DNA of 64,000 nt from Pararhodobacter zhoushanensis (GCF_003990445.1 NZ_REEZ01000009.1:62001-126000); one strand, 5' to 3'; shown: positions 35,887 through 47,198, counted from the first letter of the stretch. The notes: a model not told the origin generated them from the sequence alone. A program made the numbers and translations.

Positions 35887-36269
35887 TGGACCCCCGCCGC
35901 GCCCGGTCCCTTGCCCGGCTAGCCCAACTCGCCGCCCTGACCCGTGAAGCCGAACTGGCCAAACTCGCCGCCGTCGCCCAGTCGCGCGCCCGGCTGCAAT
36001 CCGCGCTCGACACCGTGCGCAAGACCGAAGCCCCGCTCGACCCGGCCGAGGCCATCGCCGATCCCGCGATGATCGGCGCCCGCCTCGCCCATCGCCGCTG
36101 GAGCGAGGTCCAGCAACGCCGCCTCAACCAGCAACTCGCCCTCGTCTCCGCCGACTGGCTGCGCCAGAAACCCGCCGCCGCCCGCGCCTTCGGCCGCGCC
36201 GCCGTGCTCGATGCGCTCAGCCAAAAGGCCCACACCGACCTGCGCACAAAAAATGAGCGCAAGACGTAA
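35886..36269 (+). CDS. Small Ala/Arg-rich flagellar-operon protein, unknown
   Basis: A 127-residue helical, basic protein joined to flhB by a TGATG overlap. It is rich in Ala, Arg, Leu and Gln with long amphipathic helices (about residues 5-50 and 68-115), like export chaperones such as FliJ, but I see no decisive motif. The context makes a flagellar assembly role likely. It is last in the operon; a G-rich repeat follows within 20 bp. Confidence 0.7.
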   Translation: MDPRRARSLARLAQLAALTREAELAKLAAVAQSRARLQSALDTVRKTEAPLDPAEAIADPAMIGARLAHRRWSEVQQRRLNQQLALVSADWLRQKPAAARAFGRAAVLDALSQKAHTDLRTKNERKT

Positions 36270-36285
36270 GCCCCGCACCCCTCAT

Positions 36286-36340
36286 CTGTCCAAAAATATC
36301 CCGGGGGGAGGCCGTCAGGCCGTGGGGGGCAGCGCCCCCC
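36286..36340. repeat. Composite intergenic repeat, copy B (right module)
   Basis: CTGTCCAAAAATATCCCGGGGGG is reduced here to its key parts: CTGTC, AAAAATATC and a G6 run, then GGCCGT and a GGGGGGC-AGC-GCCCCCC-type hairpin (36324-36340). The same hairpin and G-run order occur in copy D. The first 20 bp are nearly the reverse complement of the end of copy C. It lies between convergent genes. Confidence 0.65.
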
Positions 36341-36383
36341 GCGCGCGGCGAAGGGGCTCGATGCCCCTGAGCCGCGCCGACCC

Positions 36384-37544
36384 TTACGCCGGCATCCGCT
36401 GCTCGACCACTTCCGCCCACCACGAACATCCGGCGGGTATCGCGTTGTCGTCGAAATCATAGGCCGGATGGTGCACCATCGCCGTGTCACCATTGCCGAC
36501 CAGAATATACGCGCCCGGCCGCTCTTCGAGCATGAAGGCGAAATCCTCGCCGCCCATGACCAGCGGCGCCGGCGCGCAGCTGCCCGAGACTTTCTCGGCC
36601 ACGCGGGCGGCAAACTCGGTCTGCTCGGGGCTGTTGACCATCACCGGATAGCCCTTGATGTAATTCACCGCGGCCTTCGCGCCGAAGCCCGAACAGATCC
36701 CCTCGGCCAGCGCCTTGATCCGGACCTCGGCCATCGCGCGGGTGTCGGCATCCATCGTGCGCACCGTCCCGCGCAGCTCGACATGCTGCGGGATCACGTT
36801 GAACGCTTCGGATTCGGTACGGAACGACGTCACCGAAACCACCAGATTCTTCACCGGATCATGGTTGCGGCTGGCGACGGTTTGCAGCGCCGTCACCAGC
36901 TGTGCGGCCACGACCGTGGTATCGACCGTCTCGTGCGGTTTGGCCGCATGCCCGCCCTTGCCCTCGACATGGATGGTGAACGTGTCGGTCCCGGCAAAGA
37001 ACGCCCCCTCGCGAATGGCAAAGCTGCCCAGCGGCAGGCCGGGCATGTTGTGCATGCCGTAGACCTCCTGAATGCCCCAACGGTCCATCAGCCCGTCGTC
37101 GCACATCACCTTGCCGCCCGCGCCGCCCTCTTCGGCGGGTTGGAAGATGATCACCGCCGTGCCGTCGAAGTTGCGCGTCTCGGCCAGGTATTGCGCCGCG
37201 CCCAGCAGCATGGCGGTGTGCCCATCATGGCCACAGGCGTGCATCTTGCCCGGGGTCTTGGACGCATGCGGCGCGCCCGTCGCTTCAAAGATCGGCAGCG
37301 CATCCATATCGGCGCGCAGCCCGATCACCTTGCCCGACGCCGTGGCGCGGCCCTTGATCACCGCCACCACGCCGGTTCGGCCGATCCCCTCGACCACCTC
37401 GTCACAGCCAAAACTGCGCAGCTTTTCGGCGACGATCCCGGCGGTGCGGTTCACGTCGAACAGCAGTTCCGGGTTCTCATGAAAATCGCGCCGCCACGCC
37501 GTGATCTCGGGCAGCAGTTCGGCAAAACGGTTCTTGACCGGCAT
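36384..37544 (-). CDS. M20 family amidohydrolase, third tandem copy
   Basis: A 386-residue metallopeptidase of the M20D (hippurate/IAA-amino acid hydrolase) group. Metal residues are visible in RADMDALP (Asp79, Asp81), HACGHDGHT (His102, His106, His109) and PAEEGGAG. It has the dimerisation insert (VEGKGGHAAKPH). It is the last of three tandem paralogues, 15 bp after the second. Family role: cleaving N-acyl amino acids or amide conjugates to free the amino acid. Cytoplasmic; no signal peptide. Substrate unknown. Confidence 0.9.
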   Translation of the reverse strand: MPVKNRFAELLPEITAWRRDFHENPELLFDVNRTAGIVAEKLRSFGCDEVVEGIGRTGVVAVIKGRATASGKVIGLRADMDALPIFEATGAPHASKTPGKMHACGHDGHTAMLLGAAQYLAETRNFDGTAVIIFQPAEEGGAGGKVMCDDGLMDRWGIQEVYGMHNMPGLPLGSFAIREGAFFAGTDTFTIHVEGKGGHAAKPHETVDTTVVAAQLVTALQTVASRNHDPVKNLVVSVTSFRTESEAFNVIPQHVELRGTVRTMDADTRAMAEVRIKALAEGICSGFGAKAAVNYIKGYPVMVNSPEQTEFAARVAEKVSGSCAPAPLVMGGEDFAFMLEERPGAYILVGNGDTAMVHHPAYDFDDNAIPAGCSWWAEVVEQRMPA

Positions 37545-37559
37545 TCTGTCTCTCCTCGC

Positions 37560-38729
37560 TCAGGCGTTCAGCGGCATGCGCTGTTCAGCCAGCGTGGCGA
37601 ACCAGCTGCAGCCCGCCGGGATCGCCTCGTCGTTGAATTCGTATTCCGGGTGGTGCAGATCGGCCGAGGCACCATTGCCCAGCAGGATGAACGCGCCCGG
37701 ACGCTCGGCCAGCATTTCCGAGAAATCCTCGCCGCCCATCGAGGGCACGACATCGGTTTTCACCGATCCCGCAACCAGTTGCGCCGCCGCCATCGCGTAG
37801 TCGGTCTGATCCTCGGCGTTGATCGTCGGCAGCACACCGTCGACATAGAGGAACTCGACCGTGGCGCCATACGCCGCCGCCGTCGAGTCCGCGATCACCT
37901 TCATGCGGTCGCGGATCATTTCCTTGGTCGGCACATCGAACGTGCGTACCGTGCCGGTCAGTTTGACCGAGGCCGGGATGACGTTATGCGCCATCGTATC
38001 CGTGGCAAAGCCGGTAACGGAAACCACCGCCGGTTGCTGCGGGTCCACGTTACGCGCCACCACTTGCTGCATCGCCATCACGATGGCCGAGGCTGCCAGC
38101 GTCGAATCGTAGCTGACATGCGGCTGCGCGCCGTGGCCGCCCTTGCCCTTGACGGTGATCTCAAAGAAATCTGCCGCTGCCAGCAACGGCCCCGATTTGA
38201 TCGCGAACTGACCGGCGGGCAGGCCCGGCATGTTGTGCAGCCCGTAAACCTCCTGAATGCCCCAGCGGTCCATAAGCCCGTCTTTCAGCATCGCCCGCGC
38301 CCCGCCGCCGCCCTCTTCAGCGGGCTGAAAAGCCAGCACCACGGTGCCGTCGAAATTGCGCGTCTCGGCGAGGTATTTCGCCGCGCCCAGCAGGATCGAG
38401 GTATGCCCGTCATGCCCGCAAGCGTGCATCTTGCCCGCATCGGTCGAGGCATGCGGCAACCCTGTGGCCTCGATGATCGGCAGCGCGTCCATGTCGGCGC
38501 GGAACCCCAGCACCTTGCCCGAGCCGCTCTGCCGCCCCTTGATCACCGCAACGATTCCCGACTGGCCGACGCCTTCGGTCACCTCATCGACACCAAAGTC
38601 ACGCAGCAGGGCCGCGACCTTGGCCGTTGTTCGGGGAAGATCGAAACGCAGCTCGGGATGCGCGTGCAGATCCTGACGCCATTCGGCGATCTCGGGGTGC
38701 AGTTCGGCGAAACGGTTCTTGACGGGCAT
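37560..38729 (-). CDS. M20 family amidohydrolase, second tandem copy
   Basis: A 389-residue paralogue of its two neighbours, with the same landmarks: RADMDALPI, MHACGHDGHTS, QPAEEGGGG and VKGKGGHGAQPH. Differences cluster in the dimerisation domain and the metal-distal pocket, which suggests different acyl or amino acid preference. Its ATG overlaps the stop of the first copy (TGATG). Confidence 0.9.
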   Translation of the reverse strand: MPVKNRFAELHPEIAEWRQDLHAHPELRFDLPRTTAKVAALLRDFGVDEVTEGVGQSGIVAVIKGRQSGSGKVLGFRADMDALPIIEATGLPHASTDAGKMHACGHDGHTSILLGAAKYLAETRNFDGTVVLAFQPAEEGGGGARAMLKDGLMDRWGIQEVYGLHNMPGLPAGQFAIKSGPLLAAADFFEITVKGKGGHGAQPHVSYDSTLAASAIVMAMQQVVARNVDPQQPAVVSVTGFATDTMAHNVIPASVKLTGTVRTFDVPTKEMIRDRMKVIADSTAAAYGATVEFLYVDGVLPTINAEDQTDYAMAAAQLVAGSVKTDVVPSMGGEDFSEMLAERPGAFILLGNGASADLHHPEYEFNDEAIPAGCSWFATLAEQRMPLNA

Positions 38730-39901
38730 CAGTTGATCTCCAACGGCATACGACGTTCAGCGAGGGTGACGAACCAGCTGCAACCGACCGGGATGATCGC
38801 GTCGTCGAACTGATAGGCGGGATGGTGGCACATCGGCGTGTCGCCGTTGCCAAGGAACAGATAGGCGCCGGGCCGGGCCTCGAGCATGAAGGCGAAATCC
38901 TCGGCGGGCATCACGGGTGCGATGTCGCGGATCACCGAGCCTGAGACTTCCTCGGCGCAATCGGCGGCGAAATCGGTCTGCTCGGGGTGGTTCACCGTCA
39001 CCGGATAGCCCAGCCGGTAATCCACCGCCGCCACCGCGCCGTATGCCTGCGCCGTGGCGGGCACCAACGCCTCGATCCGTTGCTGCGCCAGAAGGCGCAG
39101 CGCCGGGTCCAGCGTGCGCACGGTGCCTTTCAGCGTGACCTCATGCGCGATCACGTTCGAGGCGACGGAATCGGTGCGAAAGCTGCCGACGCTCACCACG
39201 ACACTGCCCAAAGGGTCGATGTTGCGCGAGACGATGCTCTGCAGGGCTATGACGATATGGCTGGCGACCAGCGTGGTATCGATCGTCTGATGCGGCATCG
39301 CGGCATGGCCGCCCTTGCCGGTCACGGTGATCTCGAATTCATCCGCCGAGGCCATCAGCGGGCCGGTCCGCGTGGCGAATTGGCCGACGGGAAAGCCGGG
39401 CATGTTGTGCAGACCGTAAATCTCCTGCACGCCCCAGCGGTCCATCAGCCCGTCATCGACCATCGCCTTGCCGCCCGCGCCGCCCTCTTCGGCGGGCTGA
39501 AAGGCCAGCACGACGGTGCCGTTGAAGTTACGCGTCTCGGCAAGGTATTTCGCCGCGCCCAGCAGGATCGAGGTGTGCCCGTCATGGCCGCAGGCGTGCA
39601 TCTTGCCGGGGGTCTTGCTGGCGAACTCCAGCCCCGTTGCCTCGTTGATCGGCAGCGCGTCCATGTCGGCGCGAAAGCCGATCACCTTGCCCGAGTCGGT
39701 CCGATTGCCCCGGATCACCCCGACCACGCCGGAAATCCCGATGCCGCTGACCACCTCATCGCAGCCAAAGCCCTTGAGCTTGTCGGCGACGATGCCCGAG
39801 GTGCGCGGCAGGTCGTACATCAGCTCGGGGTTTTCGTGCAGATCATGCCGCCAGGCGGTGATCTCGGGGTGCATCTCAGCGAGACGATTGCGGACGGGCA
39901 T
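38729..39901 (-). CDS. M20 family amidohydrolase, first tandem copy
   Basis: A 390-residue M20D enzyme (RADMDALPINEAT, HACGHDGHTS, QPAEEGGAG, VTGKGGHAAMPH). The ATG at 39901 follows AAGGAG; a longer frame to 39925 is not supported. It leads the three-copy array, 64 bp after an FAD oxidoreductase gene. Each of the three proteins starts MPVKNRFAEL or MPVRNRLAEM, pointing to tandem duplication. Confidence 0.9.
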   Translation of the reverse strand: MPVRNRLAEMHPEITAWRHDLHENPELMYDLPRTSGIVADKLKGFGCDEVVSGIGISGVVGVIRGNRTDSGKVIGFRADMDALPINEATGLEFASKTPGKMHACGHDGHTSILLGAAKYLAETRNFNGTVVLAFQPAEEGGAGGKAMVDDGLMDRWGVQEIYGLHNMPGFPVGQFATRTGPLMASADEFEITVTGKGGHAAMPHQTIDTTLVASHIVIALQSIVSRNIDPLGSVVVSVGSFRTDSVASNVIAHEVTLKGTVRTLDPALRLLAQQRIEALVPATAQAYGAVAAVDYRLGYPVTVNHPEQTDFAADCAEEVSGSVIRDIAPVMPAEDFAFMLEARPGAYLFLGNGDTPMCHHPAYQFDDAIIPVGCSWFVTLAERRMPLEIN

Positions 39902-39965
39902 CGGCGACTCCTTGAGTTTCTTCACCTGTGAACTTGGCGCGGAAAATCGAGGGTAGCAAGGCTTG

Positions 39966-41315
39966 TCACAGGGCCGGCCCCGGCGTCACCCTGCTGCCAT
40001 CCGAAAACCGCCCAAATCTGAAGCGGCTGAGGTCATGGCCCGGATCATTGCCGGTCACCAGATCGGCAAGCACCCGGCCCACGGCGGGCCCGATGCCGAA
40101 GCCGTGGCCGGACAGCCCGGTGCCCAGCACCAGACCGGGCAGCGCGGGGATGTGGTCGAGCACGGGGACCACGTCGGGCATGGTGTCGATCATCCCGGCC
40201 CAGCTGGCGGCAAGTTCGGGTTTTCCCAAAGCAGGGAACGCCCGCGCGAAGGCCTCGCGCGCAGCCTCGATCGCATTGTTGTCCGGTGCGGGGTTGAGCA
40301 CGCGCATCGCCTCGAACGGGCCGGGCTGATCGGCGGACCAGCGGCGCGGGGTGGTCCAGCTGTCGGGGTATCCGCGCGGGGCTGCGGGGCGCAGTTTGGT
40401 TCGCCGCCAGTCGGCTTTGAGGATGGTGAGATAGGCGCCGAAGTGCCGGAACGCATCGGGGCCGACGAACATAACCGGCGGGGTGCCCGGCGCCAGAGTA
40501 TAGCCGCCATCCGCCCGCCGCCGGATCGCGAAGTCCTCATCCGCCGCCGCACCCGCGGCAATATCGGGCAGCGGCACCGTGGCCGACACCGACGACAAGA
40601 CCGCCAGCTGTGGCAGCGACACCCCTGCCGAGCGCAGCAACAGCGATGACCACGCGCCCCCGGCCAACACCACGGCATCGGCCTTGATGCGCCCGTGCTC
40701 GGTGATCACGCCGGTCACCCGCCCCGCCTCGATGTCCAGCGCGCGCACCGCGCAGCTTTCGCGGATCACCACGCCCCCCGCCTGCGCCACCGCACGCGCG
40801 ATCATCGGCAAGGCGACCCAAGGTTCAGCCCGGCAATCCGAGGCCGTGTGCATCCCGCCGATCCACGTCCCCGGTGCCGCCTTGATCAGGCGCTCGGTCT
40901 CGGCGGCGGTGATCATCCGGCTGTCGAGATCATGCGCGCTTGCCTTGGTCAGCCAGTCCTCGAACCCGGCCATTTCGGCCTCGGTCCTGGCCATGTAGGT
41001 CACGCCGACGCGGCGGTAGCCCAGCTCTGGCCCCAACCGATCCGACCAGCGCTGCCACAGCGCGCGGGCTTCGATCGCCAGCGGGATCTCAGCCGGATCG
41101 CGCCCCTGCACCCGTATCCAGCCCCAGTTGCGGCCCGATTGCTCGGCCGCCACCCTGCCCTTTTCGCAGACCACCACCGACAGCCCCTTGCCCGCCAGCT
41201 CCCACGCCGCGCTGATCCCGGCGATGCCGCCGCCGATCACCACGACATCGGCGGCCTTGGGCAAAGGTGCCTGATGCTCGACCGGCAAAGGCCCGGCGAA
41301 GGGGAAGCCGGTCAT
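39966..41315 (-). CDS. FAD-dependent oxidoreductase (D-amino acid oxidase-like)
   Basis: A 449-residue flavoprotein of the DAO fold. The dinucleotide site is VVVIGGGIAGISAAWEL (Gly28-Gly33), and the C-terminus has GLVLGTGLSGHGFGIGPAVG, the second FAD contact. It oxidises a secondary or primary amine of small molecules such as amino acids or polyamine conjugates; the exact substrate is unknown. It overlaps the amidotransferase gene by ATGA and precedes the M20 array, suggesting one nitrogen-scavenging pathway. Confidence 0.88.
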   Translation of the reverse strand: MTGFPFAGPLPVEHQAPLPKAADVVVIGGGIAGISAAWELAGKGLSVVVCEKGRVAAEQSGRNWGWIRVQGRDPAEIPLAIEARALWQRWSDRLGPELGYRRVGVTYMARTEAEMAGFEDWLTKASAHDLDSRMITAAETERLIKAAPGTWIGGMHTASDCRAEPWVALPMIARAVAQAGGVVIRESCAVRALDIEAGRVTGVITEHGRIKADAVVLAGGAWSSLLLRSAGVSLPQLAVLSSVSATVPLPDIAAGAAADEDFAIRRRADGGYTLAPGTPPVMFVGPDAFRHFGAYLTILKADWRRTKLRPAAPRGYPDSWTTPRRWSADQPGPFEAMRVLNPAPDNNAIEAAREAFARAFPALGKPELAASWAGMIDTMPDVVPVLDHIPALPGLVLGTGLSGHGFGIGPAVGRVLADLVTGNDPGHDLSRFRFGRFSDGSRVTPGPAL

Positions 41316-42001
41316 GCAAAGAACTCCGCCAGAAACCCGTTGAACCAGCCGTCGATTGCCGGGTCATGCGCGGCCATAAGCGCCTCTTGCTCGGCCAGCG
41401 TCTGCGCGCCGGGAGCGCCCCAGGGCGCCATGTCGAGCCCTTGCCAGAAGCGCATCACCTCCGGCGTGACCTCAGGGTGAAACTGGAAGCCCCAGGCCGA
41501 GCCCAGCCGGTACGCCTGATTGGCGAATAGCTCGCTTGACGCGAGCAGTTCGGCCCCCTCGGGCAGTACCGCATTGTGCCAGTGCCACTGCGGCATCACC
41601 GCAGGCGCATCGCCGAACAGCCCACGCCCGGCTTCGGTCGGCACGACCGGGTAGTAGCCGAACTCATAGGCTTCATCCGCGCGTGTCCGAACCTCTGCCC
41701 CATGCGCAAACGCGATGTTCTGCGCGCCCAGACAGATGCCAAGCAGCGGCACATCCGCCGCGACCGCGCGGCGGATAAAGGCGTGTTCGTCGGCCAGATA
41801 GGGATAGAGGTCGGTCTGATACGCCTCTTGCGCGCCGCCGTAGATCACGACCGCGCCGATGTCCGCCAGATCATCTGGCAGAGCATCCCCGGCAAACGGG
41901 CGCAGCACCTCATAGGGCCGCCCGGTCCGCTCAAGAAACAGCCGCACCCGGTCAGGGGGCGGCGTGTCGTCCAGATGCTCGACCAGCAGAATCCGGCTCA
42001 T
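41312..42001 (-). CDS. Class I glutamine amidotransferase-like protein
   Basis: A 229-residue GATase1 protein with the nucleophile elbow GICLGAQ (Cys90) and the second catalytic pair FHPE (His175, Glu177). It has no synthetase domain. Such stand-alone enzymes include GMP synthase-like amidotransferases and gamma-glutamyl hydrolases. Joined by ATGA overlaps to the ArgE-like gene above and the FAD oxidoreductase below. Confidence 0.88.
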   Translation of the reverse strand: MSRILLVEHLDDTPPPDRVRLFLERTGRPYEVLRPFAGDALPDDLADIGAVVIYGGAQEAYQTDLYPYLADEHAFIRRAVAADVPLLGICLGAQNIAFAHGAEVRTRADEAYEFGYYPVVPTEAGRGLFGDAPAVMPQWHWHNAVLPEGAELLASSELFANQAYRLGSAWGFQFHPEVTPEVMRFWQGLDMAPWGAPGAQTLAEQEALMAAHDPAIDGWFNGFLAEFFA

Positions 42002-43170
42002 TGGCAGAGGTCGTCGATCAGCCGGTCCATGAACTCTTGCCCTGCCGCGAATTGCTCCAGCGTCAGGAATTCGTCGGGCTGGTGCGCCTGCGCGATGTCG
42101 CCGGGTCCGCAGACGACGGCGGAATAGCCGCGAACCTGAAACTGCCCGCCTTCGGTGCCATAGCTGACCACATGCTCGCCATTGTCGCCGGTCAGACGAC
42201 GCGAGAGCGTTTCAGCCGGTCCGCCATGCTCGGGCGCAAGCGCGGGCACGCCAAAGGTGCTCGACAGCTCGATCGAGGCCTCGGGTCGAATCGCCTTCAT
42301 CCCGGCTTCGATCTCGCGCGCGGCGGCGATGATCTTGTCGCCCCAGCCCGTATCGCCCGGCACCTGACGCACCGAGATCAGGAACTCGCAGTCCTTGGCG
42401 GTGATGTTATGCGCCGTGCCGCCGCTGATCATGCCGACATGCAGGGTCGAAAACGGCGGATCGAACGGGGCGGCCAGCGTGCTGGGTTCCGCCAGCGCGT
42501 TGGCGGCGTTCTGCTGGTTGGCCCAGTCGATCAGCCGCGCGGCTTCCATCACGGCACTGACGCCGTAAGGCTGCATCGAGGAATGCACCTCGAACCCGTG
42601 AATATGCACGTTCAGGCCCACACCGCCCTTGTGGCCGGTCACAACCTTCATCATCGAGGGCTCTCCCACGATGACCGATTCGGCGCGTGGCAGATCCGAG
42701 CCGACCATCGCCTCGACCAGATCAGCCACGGCCATGCAGCCAACCTCTTCGTCATAGCTGAGCGCCAGTTGCAGCGGCTTTTTCAGCGGTGCTTTCGTCG
42801 CGGCAACCATCGCGGCAATCGCCAGCGCATCGAAGCCCTTCATGTCGCAGGTGCCACGCCCGAACAGCGCGCCATCCTTTTCGGTCAGCACCCAGGGGTC
42901 GGTCGTCCAGGCCTGCCCGTCGACTGGCACGACATCGGTGTGCCCCGACAGAATCACCCCGCCCGCCGCATCCGGGCCGACTTGCGCATAGAGATGCGCC
43001 TTGGTCCCGCAAGGTGACAGGATGCGCTCGGACGCGATGCCATGCGCGGACAGATAGTCCTGAACCCAGTCCACCAAGGGCAGGTTCGTATCGCGACTCA
43101 CGGTGGGAAACGCGATCAGTTTCTCCAGAATCTCTCGGGCCGTGAGGGTCGTTTCTTGGGTCGGTATCAT
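41998..43170 (-). CDS. argE: Acetylornithine deacetylase-like (ArgE) M20 peptidase
   Basis: A 390-residue M20A metalloenzyme: SGHTDVVPVDGQAW, GRGTCDMKGFDAL, SYDEEVGCMA (catalytic Glu-Glu), and VGEPSMMKVVTGHKGG. These match acetylornithine deacetylases. The ATG at 43170 follows GGAGA. Most Rhodobacterales make arginine through ArgJ, and this copy heads a catabolic-looking operon, so its substrate may be another N-acyl amino acid. It is divergent from the peptide ABC operon. Confidence 0.85.
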   Translation of the reverse strand: MIPTQETTLTAREILEKLIAFPTVSRDTNLPLVDWVQDYLSAHGIASERILSPCGTKAHLYAQVGPDAAGGVILSGHTDVVPVDGQAWTTDPWVLTEKDGALFGRGTCDMKGFDALAIAAMVAATKAPLKKPLQLALSYDEEVGCMAVADLVEAMVGSDLPRAESVIVGEPSMMKVVTGHKGGVGLNVHIHGFEVHSSMQPYGVSAVMEAARLIDWANQQNAANALAEPSTLAAPFDPPFSTLHVGMISGGTAHNITAKDCEFLISVRQVPGDTGWGDKIIAAAREIEAGMKAIRPEASIELSSTFGVPALAPEHGGPAETLSRRLTGDNGEHVVSYGTEGGQFQVRGYSAVVCGPGDIAQAHQPDEFLTLEQFAAGQEFMDRLIDDLCQ

Positions 43171-43439
43171 CACTGTCTCCGCATGTCGCACAGGCTATCC
43201 TCGCTGTGCATGGATTGAGAGGTCAAGCCCAAGACAGCAGCAAGTCCATGGCGCAACTCCAAGCAAATTCGGCCTCTCCGAACCGCATAGTGCACAATGT
43301 TTGCGCAAAAGCGGGGGTTAGACACCTGTATAACTACACGGATTTAGGCTTGCTAGGTCGTTTGAATGTTGCCAAGCTCATCGAAACAACAGCCGATTCA
43401 GACCTACTGAACGGGATAATAACAAACAGGGAGATGCGC

Positions 43440-44431
43440 ATGCCCGATGGGGCTACGCCGGTTCTTGACGTCAAGGACCTCAAGACCGTTTTCAGCACAC
43501 GCTCTGGCGAAGTGCATGCCGTCAACTCCGTCAGCTTCGATCTTCGCCCCGGTGAACTTCTGGGTGTTGTTGGCGAATCCGGCTCGGGTAAATCCGTGAC
43601 CATGATGTCCCTGCTGGGGCTTCTCCCTTCCCCTCCGGCTGAAGTGCGTGAAGGCACGGTCATGCTGGGTGACATCGACCTGCTTGCCATCGGTGAAGAC
43701 AAGCTGCGCGCGATCCGGGGCCGCGATGTGGGGTTTGTGTTTCAAGATCCGATGACCTCGCTCAACCCGGTGTTCACCGTGGGCTTCCAGATCTGCGAGC
43801 CGCTGCGCAAGCATATGGGCCTGTCCAAGGCCAAGGCGCGCGACCGGGCGGTGGAACTGCTGGAACTGGTCGGCATCCCCGATGCCCGCCGCCGCCTGGA
43901 CGACTATCCGCACCAGTTTTCCGGCGGCATGCGCCAACGCGTGATGATCGCCATCGCGCTGGCCTGTGACCCCAAGGTGCTGATCGCGGATGAACCGACG
44001 ACAGCGCTGGACGTCACCATTCAGGCGCAAATTCTGGAATTGGTGAAAGAGCTGCGCGAGAAGCTGGGCATGGCGATCATCTGGATCACCCATGATCTGG
44101 GCGTGATTGCGGGCATCGCTGATCGGGTGATGGTCATGTACGGCGGTCAGGTCGCCGAGCATGGCCCGGTGCGCGAGATTTTCGCCAACCCCGCGCATCC
44201 CTACACGCGCGCCTTGCTGCGTACGATGCCCAAACTGACCGGCACCCGCGACGCCAAGCTGCGGGTGATCGAAGGCCAGCCGCCGATTCTGGGCCGTCAC
44301 CCCACCGCCTGCCCGTTCATGGCGCGCTGCGCGCATGCCTTTGAACGCTGCGGCACCGAAAACCCGCAGCGCCGTGACGTCGGCAATGGCCATGACGTGG
44401 CCTGTCACTGGGATCACCAAGGGGTACCGGT

Positions 44432-44435
<4 letters not shown>
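43440..44435 (+). CDS. Peptide-type ABC transporter ATP-binding protein (OppD/DppD)
   Basis: A 331-residue ATPase. Walker A GESGSGKS, signature FSGGMRQR, Walker [14 protein letters not shown] and the C-terminal oligopeptide/dipeptide domain with Cys-rich [10 protein letters not shown] are present. AGGGAG lies 6 nt before the ATG at 43440, so the nearer ATG at 43434 and the frame back to 43206 are unlikely starts. First gene of a five-gene importer operon. Confidence 0.93.
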
Positions 44436-45480
<1,045 letters not shown>

Positions 45481-45484
<4 letters not shown>

Positions 45485-47184
45485 AACGCAGAATAGCCCT
45501 GAGCGGGGCGGCTGCCGCACTTGCGCTGATGCCCCTGGCGGCATCGGCCGATCGCGGGGACAGCGGGCACCTGAACCTGATCTACTGGCAAGCCCCGTCG
45601 ATCATGAACGTGTACCTGTCGGGCGGCACCAAGGAACAGGAAGCGTCCAGCATCGTGCTGGAGCCTCTGGCGCGCTATGACGCAGAAGGCGTGCTGACGC
45701 CCTGGCTGGTTGACGAGATCCCGACCGTTGAAAACGGCGGCGTGTCCGAAGACCTGATGTCGATCACCTGGCGCATCACCCCGGGCCTGCTGTGGTCCGA
45801 CGGCACGCCGCTGACCTCGGCGGACGTGGCCTTCACCGCCGAATACTGCATGCACCCCGAAGGCGGCTGCGCCCAGTTGCGCAACTTCAACGACATCGAG
45901 TCGGTTGAAGTCGTCGATGACCTGACCGTCACCGTGCACTTCACCGTGCCAAAGCCGGTTCCCTACGGTCCGTTCGTGTCGGCAGCCTCGCCGATCATCC
46001 AGCGTGCCCAGTTCGAGAACTGCCTCGGCGCCCGCGCGCCGGAATGCACCGAAGCGAACTTCTCGCCCATCGGCACCGGCCCGTTCCGCGTGACGGATTT
46101 CCGTCCCAATGACGTGATCCAACTGGAAGCCAACCCGAACTTCCGCGATCCGATGCTGCCAAACTTCGCAACGGTGACCCTGAAAGGCGGCGGCGACGCA
46201 GCCTCGGCCGGTCGTGCCGTCATGGAAACCGGCGAAATGGACTACGCCTGGAACCTGCAGCTGGCCCCCGATGTCATCGCGACGATGGCACAAGGCGGTC
46301 AGGGCGTGCCGGTCTCGGCTTTCGGAACGCTGGTTGAGCGGATCGAAATGAACCTCACCGATCCGTCGCCGAGCCTGGCACCGGAAATTCGGTCGACCCG
46401 CGAAGCGCCGCACCCGATCCTGTCGGACATCCGCGTTCGTGAAGCGCTGAGCCGCGCCATCGACCGCGAGCTGCTGGTGGAAATCGGCTATGGCACGGCG
46501 GGTCGTCCGGCCTGTAACATCGTTCCGAACCCGCCGGTCTTTGCGTCGGAAGCCAACGATAACTGCATCCCGCAGGATCTGGACCGCGCCCGCGCGCTGC
46601 TGGATGAAGCGGGCTGGGTTCCCGGTCCCGACGGTATCCGCGTGAAAGATGGCGTGCGTCTGGTGATGGATTACCAATCCTCGACCAACGCCGTGCGTCA
46701 GGACTTTCAGGCGCTGATCCAGCAGTGGTGGCGTGAGATTGGCGTCGAAGCCAACCTGCGCAACGTGAACGCTTCGGTGTTCTTCGGCGGTGATCCGGGT
46801 TCGCCCGACACGTTCCAGAAGTTCTATGCCGACGTGGAAATGTACGCCAACAACTTCACCGGCACCGACCCTGAAAGCTATCTGGGCGCCTGGCGGTGTG
46901 GTCTGGAACCGCGCCCGTCGACCCAATGGCAGGGTGAGAACATCAACCGCTTCTGCGATCCCGAGTATGACGCCCTGCACCATGAACTGGCGCAGACCGC
47001 TGCCATCGAAGATCGTGGCCGCATCGCGCGTCAGCTGAACGACATCCTGGTTCAGAACTTCGTCGTTGTGCCGCTGGTTGACCGTGGTCGCGTCGATGCC
47101 CACGCCAACAGCCTTGGCGGCGTGCAGCTGAACGTCTGGGATTCGGGTCTGTGGAACATCGCAGACTGGTACCGCATCCAGTAA
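45481..47184 (+). CDS. ABC transporter substrate-binding protein, SBP_bac_5 family
   Basis: A 567-residue periplasmic protein. The signal peptide is [22 protein letters not shown]. The mature part has the family blocks [32 protein letters not shown] and [16 protein letters not shown]. Several Cys pairs ([17 protein letters not shown]) suggest periplasmic disulfides. Ligands in this family range over peptides, nickel, opines and sugars; I cannot tell which. A hairpin follows, before the permease genes. Confidence 0.92.
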
Positions 47185-47198
47185 CGGCCGATCACGTC

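Noticed and set aside
43301-43334. Promoter for the peptide ABC operon (TTGCGC ... TATAAC)
   Set aside because: The spacer is 22 bp, too long for a normal sigma-70 promoter.
43206-43439. N-terminal extension of the OppD-like ATPase
   Set aside because: No family similarity, and a ribosome site sits just before the ATG at 43440.
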